Origin: an uncultured Verrucomicrobia subdivision 3 bacterium
GTDB taxonomy: Bacteria > Verrucomicrobiota > Verrucomicrobiia > Limisphaerales > UBA11358
Assembly (NCBI GenBank): GCA_903850425.1
Contig: CAINLR010000062.1
Location: 24,139 to 88,138, forward strand
Direction of reading: 5' to 3'
DNA length: 64,000 bases
Part shown: positions 53,235-60,637 of the stretch, in pieces
Layout of the letters: each line of letters begins with the position of its first letter
How positions within the stretch are numbered: position 1 is the stretch's first letter
Program-made: the position numbers and the translations under genes
The notes under the pieces: model-generated
What the model was told of the DNA's origin: nothing
Databases searched by the model: none
What the model saw: the letters and a program-made list of their open reading frames with translations, nothing else

Positions 53235-56200
53235 ATGAAACTTCGAAACTTAATCTGCCTGGCCTCGCTGCTATGCGTCACCAAAGTAATAGCCCAACCT
53301 TTTGGGTCATGGGATTTCAACAGCAGCAACCTCACCGCCACGGTCGGCAGTGACCTGACTTACGCGGATGGTCCCGGTGCGGCCACTCAATTGGGCACAG
53401 CGTTTGGCACGACGACCGGTTTTGGCATTGCCAATATCGCAGGCTCACCCGCCACGGTCTTGCGCTTCCCGGCGGCGACGAATGGCCAAGGCTATTCGAT
53501 GCCCACACCGGCGGCGAACGGTGGCGGTTCCACGGTCAATCAATATACCTTGTTGATGGATGTATTCTATCCCAGTGCCTCCGTCAGCAAGACCCGTCCG
53601 TTGATCCAGACCGAAGACGGCAGTCATCTCGGGGCTCAGCAGTTTATCGTGGTTGACGGGGCGACCGGCGGCGTTGGTCCGGCTTCGATTGGTTCCGCCG
53701 GCGTGAGCGGTCCGTATGTGGGCAGCCTTGCAGCCAATGTCTGGTATCGCCTCGGCATCGTGGTGACGGCGGGCGGAACCACCCGGGTTTACACCAACGG
53801 CGTGGAGATGGGTTCTTTCACCGGCGGCGCGCAGGACGGTTTCTTCGCATTGAATCCGAGTTCAACCGCCCTGATCCTGGCCAATACTACCGGTGAAGCG
53901 GCCACGGGATATATCAACAGTCTTCAAATCCGCGACGTGGCGCTCAACGCGGGCCAGATGGCGGCCCTCGGCGCGGCTTCCGCAGCGGGTATTCCTTCGG
54001 CCATTCCGCCGGTTCCGTCTTTTATTGACTCGCGCACTCCCGGTGTCGGGGCCACGGGCGTCAACGAAGAACCGACCATCAACGTGGTGCTCAATCAAGG
54101 TGATACCACCATCACCAGCGGCTCGGTGCAGCTCTATCTCGATGGTGCCGCGGTCGGTTCCGTGGCGGAGACAGCCCCCACGTTCACCGCCAGTTACACG
54201 GTGCCGCCGCGCCTCGACCCGCTCTCATCGCACACTATAAAACTGAAGTGGAATGACAATGTGCTCGGCAACAAGACGAACTCTTGGAGCTTCACGGTGA
54301 AGAACTATCAAGTGATCACGCTGCCCACGCCGTTCTACTATGAAAACTTTGATTCTCTCACTGAAAACGCCACACCCGGCGTGGCGCTGCCTTCGGGCTG
54401 GACGGTGCAAAACCAGACCGCCTCGGATAATCCCGGCTTTAGCTTGGATGATCGCGATTCCGATTCTTACAAAGACTGGATTCTCATCAGTTCGGACCGC
54501 TTCAAAAGTTGGGATTCCCAACGCACCGATCTGCCGACCATCATTTTGAACGGCACCAAACTCACCAGCTTGGCTAGCGGCAATTTGCTCTGGGCCGAGT
54601 CGGACCAGCGCTGCGGCAGTTGCAATGGCCAGTTTTCCGACCTCTTCACGGCTCCGATTTCCTGTGTCGGACGGTCCAATGTGTTTGTCGCTTTCAACAG
54701 CATCTATGAACAGAACCAGGATAACATGGACTTCATGGAATACTCCGTGGACAACGGTGCCTCCTGGTTGCCGGTGCTCTACTACTTCGACAACGATCCC
54801 GCGAACAGCGACATCATCGTCACCAACGGCGTTATTGACGTGGCGTCCACTTTTGCCCGCGTGGATGTGAATCGCAACTGGTCGCCGGACACGGCACCGG
54901 TTCATGCCACGAACTATGGATCTTATGTCAGCGCGCCCATTTCCAGCATCAAGGCGGCCAACATCAACGGCCGCCTGAACGACGACACCTTCGACGGCAA
55001 ACGCATTGAAGTGGTGCGCCTCGCCGCCGCTGACGGCAAGGCGAATGTCCGTTTTCGCCTGAATGCCAACGGCACTTCTTCATGGTTCTGGGGCATTGAC
55101 AACTTCGGTCTGTATGAAATCACCACGCCCGTGTTCACGCTGCAGCCCGCGAGCACCACGATCAACGCCGGCACGAGCACGACCCTCGCAGTCGGTGTGT
55201 CCAGCCCCACGGCGGTGACATATCAGTGGCAACATGCCGGCACCAACATTTCGAATGCTGGTCACTACTCAGGTGCCACCAACGCCACACTGACCATCGC
55301 CAATGCGGATGCGAACGATGCCGGTTCGTATCGTTGCATCGCCAATAATTCCAGCGGCCCGGCGACCAGCAATCCGGGCACTTTGACCGTGGTTACGGTT
55401 CCGACCATCACCACCCAGCCGTTGTCCATGGTGGTGAGCGATGGCTACCCGGCCGCGTTCAATGGCACCGCCTCCGGCGGCGTCCCGCTCACTTATGACT
55501 GGCGTTTGAACGGCGTTTCCGTCGCTTCCGGCACGAACTATATCCTTGCCAGCGCCCACTCGATCAACGCCGGTGATTACACCTTAATCGCAAATAACAG
55601 CTATGGTTCCGTCACCAGCCGCGTCGCTCGCCTCACGGTGATCACCGCGCCGGTGACGAACAGCCTCGTCGCCCACTTGAAGTTCGATGGCGACTACACC
55701 GACGCCACGGGTCGCGGCAACAATGGCACGCCGGTCAATGGTCCGGGCCTGGTTCCCGGGAAATTGGGCAGTGCCTTGCGCTTCACCACGTCCGCTGGCC
55801 TCTTCCCGGGCGAGACCAACTATGTCACGCTCAACTATCCCACCGACTTGATGTTTGCGGACAACATGGACTTTTCCATCTCGTTCTGGATCAATCTGAC
55901 CAATCAGAGCGACGATCTCGCGCTGATCAGCAACACGCAATGGGACAGCAGCAGCAATCGTGGCTGGGGCATTTTCACCCAAGGCGGCGGTAACTTCCGG
56001 GTCAAATCCACCAGCGGCTCCGGCGGCAGCGCCAACCGCACGGATGTCACTTATCCCAACATCATCCGCGACGGAACATGGCATCATCTCGTCGTCGTAT
56101 TCCAACAGGGCATGGCCATCTACACCATCCTCGACGGCCAGCCGCTCGCCCCGAAAATTTGGACCGCCACCACCTCGGGTTCCGTGGACACCGACACGCT

Positions 56201-56630
56201 GGGTTACACCCGCACCATCAATGTCCCGCCGAACACCGACTTCACCGGCAACCTCCTGGTCAACATTGGCCAGGACGGCACCGGCTGGTATAACGACAAA
56301 AACGGCGGTGCGATCACGAACGGCTTGATGGACGACTTGGGCATCTGGCGTCGCGCCTTGAGCGCGCAGGAAGCCCTCGCCATCTACACCGCCGGCCAGG
56401 CCGGTCATGACTTGTCGCAAGCCGCCCAACCGATTGCGGTCGGCCCCTTGTCCATCACGCATACTGGTGGCAGCGTCAACCTCGTCTGGGTCGGCAGTCC
56501 GACCTTCAAGCTTCAGCAAGCCACCAGCCTCAATCCGGCCAACTGGACGGATGTTGCTGGATCTCTCGGGGCAAGTGCGGCCACGGTTCCCGTGACCAAT
56601 CAAGCCGCCTTCTTCCGCCTGACCCAATGA
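53235..56630 (+). CDS. Large secreted protein with two Ig-like domains and a LamG/ConA-like domain
   Basis: 1131 residues. Signal peptide about 1-20 (cleavage near VIAQP). An N-terminal jelly-roll (about 25-245, YINSLQIRDVALNAGQM at its end), a linker/adhesion-like region (250-360), a second jelly-roll-like region (about 370-635), two Ig-like domains (about 635-720 and 725-810; NANDAGSYRCIANNSSGP and INAGDYTLIANNSYG), then a LamG/concanavalin-A-like domain (about 815-1045; VAHLKFDGDYTDATGRGNNG and WHHLVVVFQQG), and a short C-terminal beta module. Probably a glycan-binding or surface protein; no catalytic motif is evident. It ends at a strong terminator. Confidence 0.85.
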   Translation: MKLRNLICLASLLCVTKVIAQPFGSWDFNSSNLTATVGSDLTYADGPGAATQLGTAFGTTTGFGIANIAGSPATVLRFPAATNGQGYSMPTPAANGGGSTVNQYTLLMDVFYPSASVSKTRPLIQTEDGSHLGAQQFIVVDGATGGVGPASIGSAGVSGPYVGSLAANVWYRLGIVVTAGGTTRVYTNGVEMGSFTGGAQDGFFALNPSSTALILANTTGEAATGYINSLQIRDVALNAGQMAALGAASAAGIPSAIPPVPSFIDSRTPGVGATGVNEEPTINVVLNQGDTTITSGSVQLYLDGAAVGSVAETAPTFTASYTVPPRLDPLSSHTIKLKWNDNVLGNKTNSWSFTVKNYQVITLPTPFYYENFDSLTENATPGVALPSGWTVQNQTASDNPGFSLDDRDSDSYKDWILISSDRFKSWDSQRTDLPTIILNGTKLTSLASGNLLWAESDQRCGSCNGQFSDLFTAPISCVGRSNVFVAFNSIYEQNQDNMDFMEYSVDNGASWLPVLYYFDNDPANSDIIVTNGVIDVASTFARVDVNRNWSPDTAPVHATNYGSYVSAPISSIKAANINGRLNDDTFDGKRIEVVRLAAADGKANVRFRLNANGTSSWFWGIDNFGLYEITTPVFTLQPASTTINAGTSTTLAVGVSSPTAVTYQWQHAGTNISNAGHYSGATNATLTIANADANDAGSYRCIANNSSGPATSNPGTLTVVTVPTITTQPLSMVVSDGYPAAFNGTASGGVPLTYDWRLNGVSVASGTNYILASAHSINAGDYTLIANNSYGSVTSRVARLTVITAPVTNSLVAHLKFDGDYTDATGRGNNGTPVNGPGLVPGKLGSALRFTTSAGLFPGETNYVTLNYPTDLMFADNMDFSISFWINLTNQSDDLALISNTQWDSSSNRGWGIFTQGGGNFRVKSTSGSGGSANRTDVTYPNIIRDGTWHHLVVVFQQGMAIYTILDGQPLAPKIWTATTSGSVDTDTLGYTRTINVPPNTDFTGNLLVNIGQDGTGWYNDKNGGAITNGLMDDLGIWRRALSAQEALAIYTAGQAGHDLSQAAQPIAVGPLSITHTGGSVNLVWVGSPTFKLQQATSLNPANWTDVAGSLGASAATVPVTNQAAFFRLTQ

Positions 56631-56644
56631 TCAGGTAATTCACC

Positions 56645-56694
56645 GCCGGGTTCGGATGTCAGGCAACTGCCGTCCGAACCCGGCTTCATTTTCT
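56645..56694 (+). terminator. Intrinsic terminator between the LamG gene and the MFS gene
   Basis: A perfect 12-bp stem (56645-56656 with 56673-56684), a 16-nt loop and a T-rich tail (TTCATTTTCT). It separates the secreted-protein unit from the phnW operon, which begins at 56712, so any promoter for that operon overlaps the terminator or lies within the LamG gene. Confidence 0.7.
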
Positions 56695-56711
56695 CTCATT
56701 TGTTTGATCCA

Positions 56712-58046
56712 ATGCGCGATTCTGTCAGCACCAGTAGTCTTCCAGCCGTTACTGGGCTGGCCGCGCCCATGCCATTTGGTGAAGTTCCCAGTCAGCAAAC
56801 TGTCGAGACGCCGAAATCGCGCGCGGCCATTCAACTCGGCTGTGTCATTCTGGGCTACATCGGCGTATATCTTTGTCGCAAAAATTTCGCGGTGGCCGTG
56901 CCGATGTTGCAGACTGATTTTTCCGCCAGCAAAGCGCAGATCGGCGCGATTGATAGTTACGCCACGCTGGCCTACATGCTGGGCAAGTTGTTTTGGGGGC
57001 CGAATCTGGTGGACCGTTTTGGCGGCCGCATTTGTTTCTTCATCGTGCTCTTCGGCGTCGCGGTGTTTTGTGGTGCTTCGGCATTTTCCACAACTCTGAC
57101 GATGCTCGGTGCCTGTTACATGGCCAACCGGTTTTTCGGCGCGGGCGGTTGGGCGAGCATGGTCAAGCAGGTGCCCGACTGGTTTCCGGCGCGACACATG
57201 TCGCTGGCGCTGGCGTTTCTTTCATTGAGTTTTGTTTTCGGCGGCGTCTGCGCCTTGTTGCTCGCCGGCAAAGTCGCCGCCGTTTCTGGAAATAATTGGC
57301 GCGTCGTGATGGGATTTCCATCGTTGGTTTTATTGGGCATCATTGGAATCTGCTGGTTGGTTTTAGCGCGTGACAAAAAAAATGTGGAAGTTGGCAGTCG
57401 TCCCAAATCGGAATGGCGCTTCAGTCGCGTTTTGGAACTCGCAAAGATCCCCCAGTTCTGGATGGTTTGCTGCCTGTCTTTCACCCTGACGATCACCCGC
57501 GAAACTTTCAACGTCTGGACCGTGGACTTTTTGAAGACGGATGGCGGCGGCCACCTGAGCACGCAAATGGCCGCACTGTTGTCCACGCCCTTCGACGCGA
57601 TGGGCGCGGTCGGCATTTTAGCACTGGGCTGGCTGCTGGACCGGCTTTCGGCGGGTCGCCGAAAATGGCTCTTGTTTTCCATTGTAATGTGCGTGGCGGT
57701 GCTGATCTTCTCGTTGCCCTTGCTCGTGCACAAACAGCTTTGGATGGCGGTCACGGCCATCGGTCTGATCGGGCTTTTATCATACGGACCTTATAGTTTG
57801 TGTGCCGGGGTTCTGTCGCTGGAAATTCGCGGTAAGGATTTCGTAGCCAGCGTGGCTGGCCTTGTGGACGCCTCTGGCTATCTCGCGGGAATTATTTCTG
57901 GCTACATTTTCGGGCGAGTTCTAGACCACGGCGGATATACGCTGGGCTTTCATTGCCTCGGCATCATCACCGTTGGTGGCGCACTGCTCTGCCTGGGTCT
58001 GAATCGTCCACGACATAATTCCATTACTTCAGTCCAACCCTCATGA
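56712..58046 (+). CDS. MFS transporter of the organophosphate:phosphate antiporter (OPA) type
   Basis: 444 residues with about 12 membrane helices. The YIGVYLCRKNFAVAVPML start of helix 1 (Y-x-x-R/K-x-N pattern) and RFFGAGGWASMVKQVPDWFP are characteristic of GlpT/UhpT/UhpC-like OPA transporters. In this operon the cargo is probably 2-aminoethylphosphonate or a related phosphonate, exchanged for phosphate; this is inference from context. A TTG at 56700 is an alternative start; the ATG at 56712 is preferred. The stop overlaps phnW (ATGA at 58043-58046). Confidence 0.88.
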   Translation: MRDSVSTSSLPAVTGLAAPMPFGEVPSQQTVETPKSRAAIQLGCVILGYIGVYLCRKNFAVAVPMLQTDFSASKAQIGAIDSYATLAYMLGKLFWGPNLVDRFGGRICFFIVLFGVAVFCGASAFSTTLTMLGACYMANRFFGAGGWASMVKQVPDWFPARHMSLALAFLSLSFVFGGVCALLLAGKVAAVSGNNWRVVMGFPSLVLLGIIGICWLVLARDKKNVEVGSRPKSEWRFSRVLELAKIPQFWMVCCLSFTLTITRETFNVWTVDFLKTDGGGHLSTQMAALLSTPFDAMGAVGILALGWLLDRLSAGRRKWLLFSIVMCVAVLIFSLPLLVHKQLWMAVTAIGLIGLLSYGPYSLCAGVLSLEIRGKDFVASVAGLVDASGYLAGIISGYIFGRVLDHGGYTLGFHCLGIITVGGALLCLGLNRPRHNSITSVQPS

Positions 58047-59230
58047 AATCCCTGCCTGACGAACACGCCGACAAACTACTCTTCACCCCCGGCCCGCTGA
58101 CTACCAGCGCCACCGTGAAACAGGCGATGCTTCATGATGCCGGCTCCTGGCATTCCGACTTCAATGAACGTGTCCGCTGGATTCGCGCACAACTTCTCGA
58201 CTTGGCCGAGGTCTCCGCCGCCGATGGTTGGGAAGTCGTCTTGCTGCAAGGCAGCGGGACCTACGGCGTGGAATCCGTTTTCGCCACTTGCGTGCCGCCG
58301 GATGGCAAAGTCTGTGTGCTGGCCAACGGCGCCTATGGCGAACGCATGGTGCTGATGCTGGAACATCTCAAAATTTCGCATATCGTGTTGCGCAGCCCGG
58401 AAAATGAATGTCCGGATTTGGCGCGCCTCGACCAGATCCTGTCCGCAGATTCAACCATCACGCATGTGGCTGCCGTTCACTGCGAGACGACGACCGGAAT
58501 CTTGAATCCCATTGAAGACATCGGCCGGGTAGTGAAACAACATTGCTGTCTGTTCGTGGCGGATGCCATGAGCAGCTTCGGGGCAATCTCGATCGACATC
58601 GAATCGGCAGGCATTGATTTTTTGATTTCTTCCGCGAACAAGTGCCTCGAAGGCGTGCCCGGATGTTGCATTGTCATCGCCCGGCGCGATGCATTGCTCG
58701 CGAATGAGAAAAATGCGCGTTCGTTAAGCCTCAACCTGGTTGACCAATTGCGCGGATTTGAGAAGAACGGCCAGTTTCGCTACACGCCGCCCACCCACGC
58801 GCTGCTGGCTTTCGAACAAGCGTTGAACGAACTCGCGCTCGAAGGCGGGGTGAAGGCGCGCGGCGCGCGTTACCTGTGCAATCACATTGTGCTGCTCGAA
58901 GGCATGACGCGGCTCGGTTTCAAACCGTATCTGCCATCGGCGGTGCAGAGCTTCATCATCACCGCATTTCATTACCCCACGCAGTCGCGCTTTAACTTTC
59001 TGGAGTTTTACCGGCGGTTGAGTGAGAAGGGATTTCTCATTTATCCTGGAAAAATCAGTCGCGCCGAGACTTTCCGCATCGCCAACATCGGGCATTTGTT
59101 TGAGTCAGACATCCTTCAACTCTTGACCGCCATCGGCGAAGTCGTCGAAGCGAGGGGACTCCAAAGTGAACCTGCTGCCGGAATGCGCGCAACCCATTCA
59201 GAACTTTTAACCTCAGCCCCTACGATATGA
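58043..59230 (+). CDS. phnW: 2-aminoethylphosphonate--pyruvate transaminase
   Basis: 395 residues, class V aminotransferase fold. It converts 2-aminoethylphosphonate + pyruvate to phosphonoacetaldehyde + alanine. Signature N-terminus LLFTPGPLTTSATVKQAML with GSWHSDFNE, GSGTYGVESV, the HCETTTGILNP block, PLP-binding DAMSSFGAI, and Schiff-base Lys in SSANKCLEGVPG. The C-terminal 20 residues beyond about 375 extend past the usual end. Coupled at both ends by ATGA overlaps (MFS gene and pbfA). Confidence 0.96.
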   Translation: MKSLPDEHADKLLFTPGPLTTSATVKQAMLHDAGSWHSDFNERVRWIRAQLLDLAEVSAADGWEVVLLQGSGTYGVESVFATCVPPDGKVCVLANGAYGERMVLMLEHLKISHIVLRSPENECPDLARLDQILSADSTITHVAAVHCETTTGILNPIEDIGRVVKQHCCLFVADAMSSFGAISIDIESAGIDFLISSANKCLEGVPGCCIVIARRDALLANEKNARSLSLNLVDQLRGFEKNGQFRYTPPTHALLAFEQALNELALEGGVKARGARYLCNHIVLLEGMTRLGFKPYLPSAVQSFIITAFHYPTQSRFNFLEFYRRLSEKGFLIYPGKISRAETFRIANIGHLFESDILQLLTAIGEVVEARGLQSEPAAGMRATHSELLTSAPTI

Positions 59231-60633
59231 ATTCACCGGAAGCACCAATTTTTCTTCCCAACAATGAACTGGACACCTTTCGCGCCGAAGGCGATTTGAA
59301 CTTGTCGCCGCAACGCCGCGTTTGGTCGGACGAACACATCGGGGCGCAGGCCCGCGCGCTGTTGGAGGAAGATGCCAAATATTTTTTGCACCAGTCGCTC
59401 TCCACGCCATGTTTGAATGTCCTACGCCATGTCGAGGGCGCGTGGATCGAGGACATTGAAGGTCGCCGCTATCTCGACTTTCACGGCAACTGCGCGCATC
59501 AGGTCGGCTTTGCCAATCCCAAAGTCATCGCCGCGATAAAAAAGCAATTAGATGAACTTTGCTTTTGCCCGCGCCGTTACACGAACGAAACGGCGATCAG
59601 GCTGGCGGCGAAATTAACTGAGCTGGCCCCGGGCGATTTAAACCACGTTTCGTTTGCGCCGGGCGGCACTTCCGCCGTTGGCATGGCGCTCAAATACGCA
59701 CGCGTCGCCACCGGGCGTTTCAAGTTTGTCTCGCTATGGGATTCCTTTCATGGCGCGTCGCTCGATGCCATTTCCGTCGGTGGCGAAGCGGCGTTTCGCC
59801 AAGGCATCGGGCCGCTGCTGCCGGGCTGTGAACACGTCCCGCCGCCCGAGCCGATGCGCTGTCCGTTCCGCTGCGGCAAGACCTGCAATCTCACCTGCGC
59901 CGACTATCTCGCCTACGTTTTGGAAAAGGAAGGCGACGTCGCGGCGGTTATTGCGGAGACGGTGCGCAACACGCCGTTCATTCCGCCGCCCGATTATTGG
60001 AAACGCATCCGGGCCGCGTGTGACAAGCACGGCACGCTGCTGATTCTCGACGAAATCCCGATCGGCCTCGGCCGCAGCGGCAAGCTGTTTGCCTTTGAGC
60101 ATTATGGCATCGTGCCGGACATGGTCGTGCTCGGCAAAGGTCTCGGCGGCGGCATTCTGCCCTTGGCCGCTTTGATCACGCGCGATTCGCTCGACATCGC
60201 CGGGCACATGGCGCTCGGACATTACACGCATGAAAAAAATCCCGTCGCGTGTGCCGCCGCGCTCGCAACCTTGGAATTTATCGTCGAAGAAAATCTACCG
60301 GAACGCGCGCGACAGCTTGGCGAACATGCCTTGCAGCGAATGCGCGAAATGGCGGAACGGCACGCCCTCATCGCCGACGTGCGCGGTCTTGGTTTGCTGC
60401 TCGGCATCGAACTCGCGGTGACTGACGCGAACGGTGTCCGCAAGCCGGCGATCAATGAGGCCGAACAGGTGATGTATGAATCGCTCAAGCGCGGACTGAA
60501 TTTCAAGGTGACGATGGGCAACGTGCTCACGTTGACGCCGGCCTTGACCATCACACTGGCCGAACTTGATCAGGCCTTGAATATTCTCGACCATGCCATC
60601 GGCACCGTCACCATCACCACGGCGAAAATTTAA
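59227..60633 (+). CDS. pbfA: (R)-1-hydroxy-2-aminoethylphosphonate ammonia-lyase
   Basis: 468 residues, class III aminotransferase fold with PLP. Motifs: NCAHQVGFANPKVIAAI, FAPGGTSAVGMALKYARVAT, the Cys-rich insert RCPFRCGKTCNLTCADY, LILDEIPIGLGRSGKLFAFEHYG and PLP Lys in VVLGKGLGGGILPLAAL. PbfA releases ammonia from (R)-1-hydroxy-2-aminoethylphosphonate to give phosphonoacetaldehyde, joining the phnW/phnY/phnA route. Assignment rests on the sequence type plus immediate coupling to phnW (ATGA at 59227-59230). An ordinary class III transaminase is the alternative. Confidence 0.87.
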   Translation: MNSPEAPIFLPNNELDTFRAEGDLNLSPQRRVWSDEHIGAQARALLEEDAKYFLHQSLSTPCLNVLRHVEGAWIEDIEGRRYLDFHGNCAHQVGFANPKVIAAIKKQLDELCFCPRRYTNETAIRLAAKLTELAPGDLNHVSFAPGGTSAVGMALKYARVATGRFKFVSLWDSFHGASLDAISVGGEAAFRQGIGPLLPGCEHVPPPEPMRCPFRCGKTCNLTCADYLAYVLEKEGDVAAVIAETVRNTPFIPPPDYWKRIRAACDKHGTLLILDEIPIGLGRSGKLFAFEHYGIVPDMVVLGKGLGGGILPLAALITRDSLDIAGHMALGHYTHEKNPVACAAALATLEFIVEENLPERARQLGEHALQRMREMAERHALIADVRGLGLLLGIELAVTDANGVRKPAINEAEQVMYESLKRGLNFKVTMGNVLTLTPALTITLAELDQALNILDHAIGTVTITTAKI

Positions 60634-60637
60634 TCGG

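Noticed and set aside
55584..56627. A 347-codon open frame antisense to the LamG-domain gene
   Set aside because: A shadow frame with Gly/Arg/Val/Asp bias and no domain.
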